NCBI GenBank assembly: GCA_964030475.1
Contig: CAXIPT010000056.1
Coordinates: 58,584 to 122,583 of the forward strand
DNA length: 64,000 nt
Direction: 5' to 3'
Source of the DNA: Tethya wilhelma
Lineage: Eukaryota > Porifera > Demospongiae > Tethyida > Tethyidae
Under the pieces are notes generated by a model. That model was not told the origin of the DNA, ran no database searches, and saw only the letters and a list, made by a program, of their open reading frames with translations. The stretch's first letter is position 1. Every line of letters starts with the position of its first letter. A program made the translations under genes and the position numbers. This document shows positions 1 through 11,224 of the stretch, one piece after another.

Positions 1-34
1 TGAATCAGGACTTTGATTATCATAACACAAGTAT

Positions 35-278
35 AAAAAACATTGGAAATGTAATGAGACACAGGAATGGCTAAATAGTAAAAAGACCCCGATGGAATGG
101 CTGTTAGAGTGTGTAAGGAATTCTTCCTGTATGGGCTGCATTTAACAATCTCCTTATTGAGTCTCTTATTTTGCCCACAGGAAGAATTCCCTACACACTC
201 AACAGCCATTCCATCTTGTTTGCGTTCTTTTTACGATTTAGCCATTCCTGTCTCATTACATTTCCAACGTTTTTTTTA
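35..278. mobile_element. MITE family M1, short form
   Basis: Left and right arms are inverted copies of each other. Each runs from an A-run through AATGTAATGAGACACAGGAA, then a GTAAAAAG block and an AGATGGAATGGC block. The centre holds a second inverted pair (GAATTCTTCCTG and CAGGAAGAATTC). No transposase is encoded; the short reading frames here are by-products of the palindrome. Related copies lie near 6818, 8360, 12855, 15131 and 34104, so this is a dispersed non-autonomous family. Confidence 0.85.
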
Positions 279-1606
279 ATTCTTCTCATTTATCCATATT
301 TCTACAAATTACATTTGAGTTAGTGTGTGTAGCTAGCTACTGAGCTAGTAGTCTGGCAAGCCAGACTCACTGAGCCAGCGGCGGGCTGCTGAGCTGGTAC
401 TTGAAGTCACAAGTTGTGTAGCCTGCTTGATACTGAAGTGAAACACACATCTCCGTCATTTGGAGGCAGGAAAATGTTACAATTACATAGAGGTCAATTA
501 TAATATTATTCATATTGCTCACGTTACATGTAGGTTGCACGATTGCCACAGCCAGCTAGAGAAAGTTGCTGTGAATTCAACTTAATACAGTGTTCACTAA
601 GACCCCGAGTTTATCACACAAACGGAAGCGCGTCAAACAAGTGGAATGCATAGTACAGTTGTGTCATAATCTGCAGTTGTGACACGTTGTGGTTAATGAA
701 TATGATTACTCCATGAGGCTCTGTGGTCATTAATATTCATACCTTGTACTATTGCGCAGCGCCCTCTAGTACTTACGTAAACTGACAGTTTTTGATGAGC
801 AAAGTCGCTTCTTTTCCAGTATTCCATGCCTGGTATCTTCAACACGCATGGATTGTTTCATTCCATATTCAAGGTACGTATAGTGCTAGTACTTTAGAAT
901 TGATATCTGAATTCTACACAAGCAGAGATATCCAGTACCGATTTGATCCAATTTCAAAGTACATGAATATCATTAATTTCTGTGGAAGTTCTAAAACATG
1001 CCCAGCAAAGATGGCAACTTTTCAATGTCTACCAAGTGCTAGCAGTCTAACTCTTTACAGTCTATTAGTACAAGTGTAGAGCTACATTTCAGTGCTGACT
1101 AGAACTCTGTGGACCCTTCCTAGGCTGTGTGAGTGCTTGATTAATACAGCAATTATTTATGATTTTGTACAAGCTGTATTTTTTTCGTACTTTGGTTGCA
1201 ACTTTCTTACACATAGCTGACTACAGTCCAAGATTTAGAAATTCTAAAAATGTACTCTGTAAGCTTCATACATGATTTGATCCAATTTCAAAGTTGTCTT
1301 CTCTACTCCATGATAGCTAGCTACTTAGCTGTAGTTTACTTTTTTACTTTGCTAAAACTTGGTATGCGCTTGACCTCCTCTGCTTAAAAATCATACTGGT
1401 TTGAACTGAACTAGTCTTGAACATGAGTTATAGCTGGTAGAAATAGCAGCTAATTTACAACTTGCCACGTGTAGTATGAATCTCATTATCTCCCATACTC
1501 TCTGTACAAACCAAAAATGTTCGATAAATAGTATGTATTTCCGGGGGTCTTAGTGTAGACTGAATATGGCTGGCTTTGAGGTTATTATGTCACGGTATAT
1601 AGCTAT
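279..1606. other. no recognisable gene
   Basis: AT-rich sequence with only short, unconvincing reading frames. The longest is 792-1079 (+, 95 codons), with no known motif. The part around 1470-1560 resembles 31510-31600, so it contains a diverged dispersed repeat. I see nothing else supportable. Confidence 0.5.
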
Positions 1607-1927
1607 CAGGGGTGCACCCTGCATAAGGCTGAGCGGGCTCGAGCCCCCCCTTTCGAGCTCACCGGAAGTGTAGATTATTATTAATTATTATTTTCAATAT
1701 AGCGCAAAACCTACTAAAAGCTAAGAAAATATATGAAAAAAATCACAGGGCTTGTTGACCTGAAAATTAACGTTTCTAGCGCTTTCCACAAGCTATAAAC
1801 TTGCCTAGTTTTGATCGCTACTGGAAGTGCAGCCTAGAGGTCAAAGGTCAAATAATTGATCACGTGCGCAAAAAAGTGGGCGTAGCTGCTCAGCCTCCCC
1901 TTTTGCAAAATCCTGAGTACGCCCCTG
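1607..1927. mobile_element. hAT-like MITE (tentative)
   Basis: The ends are imperfect inverted repeats of the type CAGGGGYGYAC (left CAGGGGTGCAC; the right end reads GTACGCCCCTG). This resembles the CAGGGGCG termini typical of hAT elements. About 320 bp long with no coding capacity. I could not define a clean 8-bp target duplication, so the superfamily call is an inference. Confidence 0.5.
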
Positions 1928-2457
1928 GTTATCCGTAGAAATTAGGTCTAAATTTTTGATTTCTTACACTACCACGCTGTTGAAAGAAAATGGGCAGAGC
2001 TTTTGGTTGTATGGGTGGACCAGCAAGTACCAACCGACTGACTTACTTGCACCTATCAACCGGAAACAAACCTTATGGAGAGATTTTGTGACTTTCTCCC
2101 TGATACAACCATGGCATGATTTATGTTGTATATGCATGGAAAACATTACCACTAATATATGATGGAATATTAATATGGGAAGCTTTTATGTAAGTACTCG
2201 ATCTGACCTCACGTAAAAGCTCCTCATAATATAACTGTCCATGTTCAATTATACACCAATTAGATTCACTCCAAAGAAGTGTCCTTTGACCTTACATAAA
2301 ATCTCCCCACGTAATTCAAACCCGCTTAACACGAATTTCTGCTTGTTTCGAACTTTTTTAAAATCCCCCATATCTGGTAGTACAAAATTTCGAATTTTTA
2401 AATTTCGGATAAATAGAAATATTAGTTGCTGCCACGTGTAGACTCAAGAACACATTT

Positions 2458-3960
2458 ATGGCCAGCCGGAAAAAACACCAGTCGCTTAATGTAAAAAGGA
2501 AGCTCGAAATTATTACAAGAGTGGAGAAACTACCTCCAGGAAAGAAAAAGAAAGATGTGGCAGAAGAATATGACATCCCACAGAGCACTGAGTACCATAT
2601 TGAAGGACAAAGACAAGTTTAGGTCATATAGTTCTGCCAACAGTCAGATGAAGCGCCACAGGGATGCAACAAATCCTGATGTTGATAAAGCCTTGTACCA
2701 GTGGTTCACAACTGCAAGAGCAGGTTCAATTCCTATAAGTGGTGAGATATTAAAAGCTAAAGCTGAAGAGTTCAGCAATGAGTTTGGGAATTCCGGCTGG
2801 TCTTGTTCTTGTGGTTGGATTAGTCATTTGAAAGAATGTCATGGAATTAGTTTTAGGAGCATTAGCAGGGAAAATGCCAGTGTGGATCAGACTGTGTGTG
2901 AGAACTGGAAAAAATATGTGCCCTTCAACCCATATTGGCTCCTAGTGATGTGTTTAACGCAGATGAAACAGGGCTCTATTGGCGTATGCTACCTGACAAA
3001 ACCCATGCATTCAGAGGTCAACCATGTACAGGAACAAAGATGTCAAAGGAAAGAGAGACTGTATTGGTTTGTAATAACATGACCGGCACTGAAAAACTCC
3101 CACTTCTCACCATTGGAAAATTTAAGAAGCCCAGATGCTTTCGTGGAGTTTGATTTTACCAACCGAATATGACGCAAACTCCAGTGCTTAGATGACTGCA
3201 AGTATTTTTGAAGATTGGTTACACAAATGGGACAACAAACTGAAGAGGGCTAAGAGGAAGATAGTGTTGTTTGTTGACAATTGCAAAGCTCATCCTCCGG
3301 ACGTTGGTAGTCAGCTGGTATCGAGTTACCACCAAACACAACGAGTTAAATCCAGCCTTGTGACCAAGGTATAATTTACACACTAAAAACTTACTACAGG
3401 AATCAATAGTCTGTTAAGAGCTATTGAAAGTGGATCGTCTGTAAGCGAATTCAAAATCACTTTGCTTGATGGTTTGCTAATGTTGAAGAAAGAATAGGAG
3501 GCTGTCACCCCATCTACAATTACAAATTGTTTCAGAAAAGGTGGCTTTGAGGTCTCTAGTCAACCTTCTGATGACCCCTGTGATGATGAAGAAAGCTCAG
3601 AAAGTGAACTTCTTTCCACATTTTGCTTCAATGAATCAGAGTCTTGCAAATTCAGAGAATATGTGAGTGCTGATGAACATTTGCAATGTTCCCCAATGAT
3701 AACAACTGAAGACATTGTGTCAACCATTGATTCATCTGATGTTGTAGAAGAGGATGACACAGGGGAGCCCTTGGAAACTGTTACCCACAAACAAGCTTAC
3801 GAAGCCTACCAAAACTCCGATCATATTTCCTCCGTCACTTATCAGATCAGGACTGTCCATATGCCATGCACTGTAGTATCATTGGGAACTACTGTGGCCA
3901 GATTATACACCAATTGGATTCAATTAAAGTCATTCTGGAGGTGGTTGCATATATATTGCT
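2458..3960 (+). pseudogene. pogo/Tigger-type transposase, broken
   Basis: The start reads MASRKKHQSLNVKRKLEI, a CENP-B-type helix-turn-helix N-terminus (Tc1/mariner superfamily, pogo branch), followed by a second DNA-binding half (about 2640-2890). The DDE/D core follows: NADETGLYW near 2957, FVDNCKAHPP near 3270, and LPPNTTS then QPCDQG near 3326-3365, so all three catalytic acidic positions are still recognisable. An acidic C-terminal tail is at about 3560-3800. The frame is broken at least three times (near 2580, 2930 and 3310). A TAG stands where the family has Trp (about 3190), and another stop lies inside LPPNTTS. It is therefore a dead copy. The family usually encodes one uninterrupted protein of about 500 residues, so these breaks are not introns. 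Terminal repeats were not defined. Confidence 0.88.
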
Positions 3961-4869
3961 TGATCACAGAACTCTATTTTTAAGCCTCGGCACGTGTGTA
4001 GCATGTGCAGAGGATTACATTAGTAGTTTTTGTGTGCCAGTTTGTTCTGTCGAAATCTCAAAAAAGACAGACAAAACTGATGGTACTTGCATTCATAAAC
4101 CTGAATGGTCATGTACAAATATATTTTTGCTGTCCAAAACACTATTGTTGAGATTTGAAGCTTTTGTGCTTCTTTAGCGCTTAGCTTCGAGACCACAACC
4201 ATTGATTTGGTGTGCATTATCTAGAATTTGTGTTGAATGGAAGCAACTTCAAGAGCTTAGATGCATGGCTGCTGTTGCTGTTGGTCAATGGTGCTTTGTA
4301 AGACAGATAAGAGTTGGCCTGATATTTATGTAAGCACATAGATGTATAATTTGGCATGTACAGATTTTTTAGTGTGGCAAGCTATCTAAGCTGTAAGCAA
4401 GCACTGATACTGAGATTATATCTACAAGTTGGGTTACTGAATATAGTGGTTGAGATAGCCCAGCTATATTTTGCATGCTCAATAGGTATCTGAGTTTTCC
4501 ATGGCCGTCAATCAGCGGCCACTTTAGTCATCATAGTAGCTAGTATAGCTCAACTAGCTAGCTATAGTTCAGAGGCCTATTGTACTGCTTCATCACAGCT
4601 AACCTGTGGGCCTGGCTTGGGGACTAGGCTATAACAGAGCCTCCATGTAACTCTCAAGTTTCAGTAAAAAATACCCAATTTCCAGTATTTTTTTGGCCAT
4701 TTTCAGTACTTATAGAATAACACACATGTACATGTTTTGTTACAGTTTGATCAAACACAAAAAGAAACTCACACTTATTAAGCATATTTCAAGATTTTTT
4801 AAAGTTACAGAGAGAAACTGTGAAAAAAACAATGCACAAATTTTAAACAATTATTTATTCAATCCAATA
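3961..4869. other. no recognisable gene
   Basis: AT-rich sequence between two dead transposases. The reading frames here are short and carry no motif. It probably includes the 3' flank of the pogo-type copy and the 3' flank of the minus-strand transposase that follows. Confidence 0.45.
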
Positions 4870-5900
4870 CATCAATGAGATTTATACAACTTCTTGTAAC
4901 ATGTTTTTCAAGTTCAGGTCCTGCAGCACTAGCTTGTAAATACCCAAACATGTACCTTGGTTTTTAATATTTTCCAAAGTCCGTTTGGAATGATTTTCCT
5001 CAGGCCATCAATAGTGTAATTTGAATATGCTTGGGTATAACGTTTGGCTTGTGCCCAGCAGCGTTCAATTGGATTCAATTCACAATGGAATTTGGGTAAT
5101 AGTATGCACACATGTCCAAAAAGTGCTAAATTTTTGTTTTCTCTTCTCTAAAATCAGTATGGCTTGCAAGCTTGTTTTACATGTGAGCTTTTTTTCATTT
5201 TACTGGTGGCAATACCTCGTTCTTGCAATACTTGTCGAAGTCCTTTAGGTATGCCAAGACTAAATACCATTGTCTGTGCTTTGCCAGTAAAAGGATTTAT
5301 TGTTTCCCTCAATAGTGGTTGTTTACCGCCTGGAGCAACATTTATTTTGTATGCATTCAAGGCATTAGTTGAATAGGTACCATGGCAACTACTATGGTCA
5401 AAAATCCAAATGAGACAATATCCCTTACTCTTAGGATATTTGATTCCAGCTATTTCAACAGCATCTTTAACATGAGGATTTGTTATTTTTAGCTTCAGAG
5501 AATTCCTGATCTGAGAGTTGCAAATATCCGTTGTGTTCCTCAATAAAATCAGATACCATTATTCGGCTTCCTCTACTTTTAGGTCGTAACACTTGCATTT
5601 CCTTTATTCCCCAAAATGTTTTTTGATCATCATTAGCTTAGATTCGTCGTGAAAGATAACTACAGTTTTTTCAATTTGCTCAATAGATGGAGACTCCAGA
5701 TCTTGTGGTAGAGAAGTTGCAACTTCTGGAGTGAGAGAATTATACCTGTTTAGAAACCCAAGAGAAGCCAACTTTCTCAAAAATGGCCTCTGTGTTCGAC
5801 GATATCTGAGTGTTCATGGCCATCACAGTACGTTCCTTTCTTATGATCTTATTTAAAACCCGAGATACGGAAGCCGAAAGTGACCATTCACGTTCATGAT
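4870..5900 (-). pseudogene. IS630/Tc1-like DDE transposase, broken
   Basis: Reading the minus strand from about 5900, the fragments come in family order. First is a TYCDGHEHSDIVEHR block (about 5820-5780). Next is VVIFHDES with ANDDQ (first catalytic Asp, about 5660). Then WIFDHSSCHG (second Asp, about 5405) and NVAPGGKQPLLRET (about 5330). Last is LPKFHCELNPIERCWAQAKR (Glu, about 5095-5040), with a C-terminal YMFGYLQAS block in another frame near 4940. I know this layout from fungal and invertebrate DDE transposases of the IS630/Tc1 group. Several frameshifts make it a pseudogene. The family assignment is from memory of motifs and was not searched. Confidence 0.75.
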
Positions 5901-6206
5901 CACTCCTACCAGTTCAACAACATATTCACACATTCAGGTTCACATTCATGATCAATAATAAACGTAATCTTGTATTTGGGTTTAAATTCACTATCAAATT
6001 CTAGACATAAATTATTCAGAAATTCATGTTCACATTTGATCAGTCCACCAGTTCAGCAACACGTATTCACGCATTCAGGTTCATCAGTTCTGTACCATGC
6101 ATGTATTATTTATTATTGTTCACAATCTGAGGGATGATTAAAATGGCTGACCATGGAGTGGCCCATTCTATTGGAGGAACAAGTATAATGAAGGCACCAA
6201 GGTGCA
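5901..6206. other. TTCA-rich degenerate repeats
   Basis: Repeated words such as CATTCAGGTTCA, ATTCATGATC and CCAGTTCA occur at irregular spacing, suggesting a decayed tandem array. No gene is visible. Confidence 0.4.
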
Positions 6207-6817
6207 TAACCCTTGGTGCGTACATATACGTACTGAATCTTGTATTTATTGATACACACTACATTATACAGAAATAACAATATAAAATATTAGACTACAC
6301 AATAAACTGCTATTATATATAAAATACAATTAGCAGGTCTGCAGCTATGCTATGGGACTCGCTCAGGCTCGCCCCTCATGCTTGCCCCAAAATTATAACA
6401 GGATGAATGGGTGTGGCCTCGAAGCTTAGCTCAGATAGGTTGAAAAGCCTCAGATTTCAGAAACTATAGGCTTTTGTTGCTTTATAAAAGGACCTCAGGC
6501 CATTTCATATCAGTAGCTAAGCTTCTACTGTCTATGCTATGAAGCTCGCTCAGGCTCGTCCCCCAAAATTATGGGTGTGGCCTCGAAGCTTAGCGCTCAA
6601 AGAGGCTGAAAAGCCTCAGATCTCAGGAACTACATGCTTTTGTTGAATTCTTTGTGTAATTTTTTTAGATAATCTCGATTATTTTACCTTGGTATGCCGC
6701 TTTTGAAGACTGGAGCTGCCGTTCTTGAGATATAGTTGGAACACACACACACACACACACACACAGACAGACAAAACGACTACCATAACCCCTGCTGCGC
6801 ATGCGCACCAAGGGTTA
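6207..6817. mobile_element. Tc1/mariner-like MITE with TA ends
   Basis: Perfect 14-bp inverted ends, TAACCCTTGGTGCG at 6207-6220 and CGCACCAAGGGTTA at 6804-6817. This is consistent with a TA target duplication plus 12-bp terminal repeats. The interior carries a direct duplication of about 100 bp (about 6360-6480 and 6545-6655, both with GCTCAGGCTCG and GAAAAGCCTCAGAT) and an (AC)n tract near 6744-6765. It has no coding capacity. A diverged relative of its right half is at 50630-50880. Confidence 0.8.
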
Positions 6818-7475
6818 AAAAAACATTAAAAATCTAATGAGACACAGGAATGGCCAAATCGTAAAAAGAAATCAAACAAGATGGAATGGCAGCTAGCTAA
6901 CCTTACACGGTGAAGAATTAATTCCTGTGTGCTGCAACGGCATGAGTGGTTGGTAACATAACTTTTGTACACTACACAATAAAGATAAAAATTCATTTGG
7001 CTAAATGAATAATTTTTTTGTTGAAATTGACAATGGTATGTGCATTCTATAGTAGATATTGACAGAATTTCTATATTCTACATTATATATTATCATTATG
7101 TCTCTAGATATATTAGATAATTAACTGGAGTTAACATATAGAATTATCAAATTAACATATTATTAAACTACACTTATAGTATACTGATTTTGCCTGGACT
7201 ATAATTATTTAAAATCGGTAACATTGACTACAATGTATTTAGCTTTTACAAAATACTTTACGGAGCTGACTCTCTAGCCATAACCCATGTATTTTGATTT
7301 CATTTACATTTTTCTTTATCTACATTTTAATTATATAGTGCATTCGAAAATTATGCCATGCAGCACACAGGAATTAATTCTTCACCATGTAAGGTTAGCT
7401 AGCTGCCATTCCATCTTGTTTGATTTCTTTTTACGATTTGGCCATTCCTGTGTCTCATTACATTTTTAATACTTG
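6818..7475. mobile_element. MITE family M1, long form
   Basis: Inverted ends of more than 100 bp, including AATGAGACACAGGAATGGCC and AAGATGGAATGGC, then a GCTAGCTAACCTTACAC block on the left mirrored at about 7350-7475. The central part is AT-rich and non-coding. This is the outer part of the left inverted arm described at 6818-8351. Confidence 0.85.
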
Positions 7476-8351
7476 TTTGTGATCATTTTTTCGTAAAATT
7501 TGATTTTAAATTAATTTTTGAGCTATTTATGGCTCATTAATTAGTAATCATATTAGACTCTAAGCCAAACTAGTGCATTTTAGTGCTAGTGCTGGGCTAA
7601 TTTTAAGTAAAAAGTTATGAAATTTTATTTATCTACATTAATTTTTTGACTTACAGTTAGTGACTGTGTTGTACTGTCATGACATCCTCAGGTAAACTGT
7701 AGTGGTTCTTTTAGCTTTGTCCCCTGTGAATGATCAAGGCTAAGGTTAAGTTTGTTTGCTGACTCAGTATGATTGTTCACGTTCACATGATCAAACCCTT
7801 ATGTCACATGATTAGAATGAAATATTTTGCAAGGTGAATTTCAATGTTTGACAAAGCACACTCGAGTAGTACATGCGCTATCTTGAGTATTTTTTACTAA
7901 AATACCAACACAGTACAGAGAAATGGGTGAGTTTTGAAGATGCATGAGTGAGAGTGTGAGAATATAGGCTGTAATGCATGAGGGATGTGCTCAGTACTAA
8001 AGTTACAGATTCCCTTTTTTTCTTTACAGTGATCATTTATGTGTTTATAGTGAACATTTACAGTAATGCTAGTGATCAAGTAATATACCGTTAGGTTGAT
8101 GAAGTAAGAAGTGTGAACAGGCAAAATTATGTGCTTGTGGATACTAGTCTGGTGCCTAGTACCTTTCCATTCTTTCTCCTTCCTCTTCCTACTAATAATT
8201 GGAAAGGGTCTGGGTACCAGACTATGTATACTGCACCAGTTCCGTAAACTAAGGCTAAATACATTGTAGTCCGGCATTGATGTCGGTTCTTTAATGCAGT
8301 ACTGGTATAATCTTGATACGTATATTACGTACATCTGCAATACAATAGCAA
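6818..8351. repeat. left arm of large inverted repeat (a)
   Basis: This stretch is an inverted copy of 11957-13448. The match covers the long M1 MITE and about 870 bp of further sequence, up to a common inner boundary (ATACAATAGCAA near 8351). It includes an AT-rich block, the segment with GGTACCAGACTA near 8213-8224 and the segment with GGCATTGATGTCGG near 8273. The two arms enclose about 3.6 kb carrying the helicase/OTU remnant and the four-exon gene. Confidence 0.85.
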
Positions 8352-8359
8352 CAAGTTAC

Positions 8360-8611
8360 AAAAAACATTGGAAATGTAATGAGACACAGGAATGGCTAAA
8401 TCGTAAAAAGAACGCAAACAAGATGGAATGGCTAGTTAAAGTGTGCAGAATTCTTCCTGTATGGGCTGCATTTAACAATCTCCTTATTGAGTCTCTCATT
8501 TTGCCCACAGGAAGAATTTCTTACACACTTTAACCAGCCATTCCATCTTGTTTGCGTTCTTTTTACGATTTAACCATTCCTGTGTCTCATTACATTTCCA
8601 ATGATTTTTTT
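8360..8611. mobile_element. MITE family M1, short form, cut by gap
   Basis: Nearly identical in layout to the copy at 35-278, with the same arms and the same inner GAATTCTTCCTG/CAGGAAGAATTT pair. Its right end runs into the run of N at 8612-8709. Confidence 0.85.
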
Positions 8612-8709
8612 NNNNNNNNNNNNNNNNNNNNNNNNNNNNNNNNNNNNNNNNNNNNNNNNNNNNNNNNNNNNNNNNNNNNNNNNNNNNNNNNNNNNNNNNN
8701 NNNNNNNNN
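8612..8709. other. assembly gap
   Basis: 98 undetermined bases. The gap lies between a MITE and the helicase fragment, so the 5' part of the helicase gene may be missing from the assembly as well as from the element. Confidence 0.95.
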
Positions 8710-8935
8710 CTGGACAGTGCCATTGTTGACCTTTCAGACAGAGTGTTCAGTGCAGGCATGGCCTATGTCGCTCTGTCCAGGGTTCGTTCGCTATCCGGCT
8801 TGCACTTGATAGCTTTCAACACAAGTTCAATAATGGTATCTAACCAATGTTTGAAAGACTGAGAGCTACATTTAGAAAAGATCTCCCACTGTACACACTA
8901 TTCCTCGTACAAGTGAGAGCTCTAAATGTAAGCTC
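8710..8935 (+). pseudogene. Pif1-like helicase C-terminus (Helitron remnant)
   Basis: In frame from 8710, the C-terminal Pif1 motif reads MAYVALSRVRSLSGLHLIAF, followed by SIMVSNQCLKD and a stop at 8860-8862. The continuation (RLRATFRKDLPLYT, about 8853-8920) is in another frame, so there is a frameshift near 8855. The MAYVALSRVR block is the conserved final motif of Pif1/RRM3-type SF1 helicases, as found in Helitron Rep/Hel proteins. Only the tail is present, because the upstream sequence is a gap. With the OTU-domain frame downstream it suggests the 3' part of an OTU-carrying Helitron (Helentron-like). That last step is inference. Confidence 0.85.
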
Positions 8936-9001
8936 ACAGGTACTGTTTAAGGTGAACAATGTAACACTAAAAAGAAAGTCTTTTCTAACAGGAAAAAGAC
9001 A

Positions 9002-10153
9002 AGTTCAGAACAAACCCCAGCCAAGAAGGTGCCCAGCAAAAGAAAAGCTGAAGATGTGTGTGTGGGCGAGAAGCCTGCAAAGAAGCCTGCTGATAGTAGT
9101 ACAAGTGCTACACAGGTATCTGACCCCATGGCTAAAAAAGCAACTAAAAGACCACTCCCCTCTAATGAAGAGGAGAGTCCTTCAAAGAAGCCTGCATTGA
9201 GTAGTGACCAGGTAGCCACAGTGGACAGTAGCACTCAGTCTCAAACGAAGCCTGCCCAGTGCGATGATGCTCAACAGAAGCCTGACCAGAGTGATCTGGT
9301 GAACAAAGATGAGAGTAATGAGGAGGAGGAAAAGTCCGAAAATAGTGAGGTTGTTACTTTACAGAGTACAACATGCTTGCATGAGCTTGCATAGCTATGG
9401 CATTCTGATAGAGAAGCCTTTTATGCTTGGTTTAATAAGCATAATGATAGTATTGATGCTTTTGTTAGAAGGTTTCATGAAACATATGTACATGTTCAAA
9501 CTACTGCTCAACGAAAGAGAACCAGTCTTGTTGAGAGTAGCATCCACCCTGCCATGTTGACAGTTGTAAAAGCTATCTCCACTACTGGAGATGGTGACTG
9601 TCTTTACAATGCCATATCTCTACTGCTGAGTGGGCATGAAAATCTTAAACATGATCTAAGATTTTTGACTGTATGTTCACTAGTTAAACACAAACAACTG
9701 TTTCATGTGTACATTGCACAAGCAACTGTTCATATAGATAACTTTGATGTTGCTCAGGAGTACAACAGGATCATAAGGAAGGCTGTGAGACGAAAGGCAT
9801 GGGGCGAGGACTACCATATTCAGGCCATGTCACTGATCCTGAATAGACCCATCTTCAGCTACACTAACTGGAGAGATGCTTATATGAGACTGTTAAACGA
9901 CAGGAACTTGACACTGTCTGAGTTGGCATTTAGTTTCCTCAATAAACTTGCAGGTTGTCATTTTCATGTAATGTATGGTACACCAGAGCATATCTCAGTC
10001 ATACAAGATTCAGGAGTAAGAGCATTGGCTGAACCTCCTATTTGTATTCAGTTACTAAATGATCATTTCACTGCATTGATGTACCATAATAATTTGGCTA
10101 ACATTGAGCATCTACCTGTGCCTCTTCATGTGCCATTTACTGCTACAGTGTAA
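9002..10153 (+). pseudogene. OTU-domain protein with Lys-rich linker, one in-frame stop
   Basis: One frame runs from about 9002 to 10153. It starts with a Lys/Pro/Ser/Glu-rich low-complexity linker with repeated KKPA-type blocks (about 9010-9390), and a TAG at 9392-9394 interrupts it. The same frame then continues through RREAF-type helical sequence into an OTU cysteine-protease domain. GDGDCLYNAISLLLSG (from about 9587) holds the nucleophile Cys, and LLNDHFTAL (about 10058) holds the expected catalytic His. Stop at 10151-10153. OTU domains of this kind are carried by some Helitrons, and the Pif1 tail just upstream fits that. If the TAG is a sequencing error or lies in an unseen intron, the OTU part could still be functional. 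Confidence 0.8.
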
Positions 10154-10426
10154 ACTGAAATGCCACAAATTATTTGTGAATTTTACTGGGCTTACAAAGC
10201 TCTTAATGCTGTTAGTACAGCAATAGTTAACTTTACTCAACCATTATATCAGTACTTCACACTGCGCCATGTGTCACTGTGCATTCTCAGAATAAAAGGA
10301 CTGACGGCATGAGTTAATGTAAACATGCTAATATTGGAAGTCCAAGAAAAAAGAGATCACATACACAATAGCAGTTCAGTGATTGTACACAGATTGTGTT
10401 GTTTGGAAAAGTTAACATAAAAATTT

Positions 10427-10520
10427 TTGGGATGCGATATCACTCTGGGGTCCTTGTCCCGCATCCTGGGATCAACAGTTCAACATGCATAGAAGTGGTT
10501 GAACTCAATGAACTGTTGAT
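10427..10520. repeat. paired hairpin-forming inverted repeats
   Basis: Two adjacent potential hairpins lie downstream of the OTU frame. The first is GGGATGCG (about 10429) with CGCATCC (about 10460). The second is a perfect 12-bp pair, ATCAACAGTTCA at 10471-10482 and TGAACTGTTGAT at 10509-10520, with an inner GTTCAAC/GTTGAAC pair. Helitron-type elements end in hairpins, so this could mark the element's 3' end, but no CTRR-type terminus was confirmed. Confidence 0.5.
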
Positions 10521-10590
10521 GCAGACAGGAGTGATTGTACACATTATTGTTATGCACGTATACACACATATTTATAATGTGTGAGCACAT

Positions 10591-10591
<1 letters not shown>

Positions 10592-10628
<37 letters not shown>
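10592..10628. repeat. (AC)n microsatellite
   Basis: Uninterrupted AC dinucleotide run. Non-coding. Confidence 0.9.
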
Positions 10629-10632
<4 letters not shown>

Positions 10633-11224
10633 CACAGCTTATAGCACAATTGAGATTATGCAACTATTGTTTGGTAAGTTACTTCACAAAAACTTATTAT
10701 GATAATAGTGTATAAACTGTTTCACTGACTTTCACATGCAGATCTTCTTCAAGCAATAGGCACAATTCCATTGTACACACACTATCATGATTATTAATTC
10801 TGTCACAACCCTTCTATTCACTAGAAACACTTTTATTATACTGTTAATTATTGCCCAATGTTTGAATTGATTACTGTCAATGATTAATTTTATTGGATGA
10901 TCTAAAAAAAGTTTATTAATTCATAGAGTATAGTAGTGTAAATAAAAAGATCATTCAACATGTAGAATGAAACAAGATGATTCTATAGACGCTAGGCATT
11001 ATTGAACACAAACGTACAGATCATGCAGAGGTAAGCGCTTATTATATATACGCATACATAATTCTATGAGCAGCTAGCTATAATTTACTACCAGTAAATT
11101 ATTATAATAACTTATGCGGTTAAGCCAGCCGGCCGCGGCTTGCGCTAGCGCGAGCCTCACAAAAAAAAAGTGCGGAACTTTGCAGCTGTATTACACGCAG
11201 CTGCATACAGTGCTAGTGAGAGAA

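Noticed and set aside
97..279. 60-codon frame near the left end, and similar frames at 7287-7469, 8294-8533, 12839-13024 and 15193-15495
   Set aside because: All lie inside the inverted arms of M1 elements. They are conserved only because the DNA repeat is, and have no protein motif.
792..1079. 95-codon frame starting MMSKVASF
   Set aside because: No recognisable domain or splice partner. The neighbouring sequence resembles a dispersed repeat.
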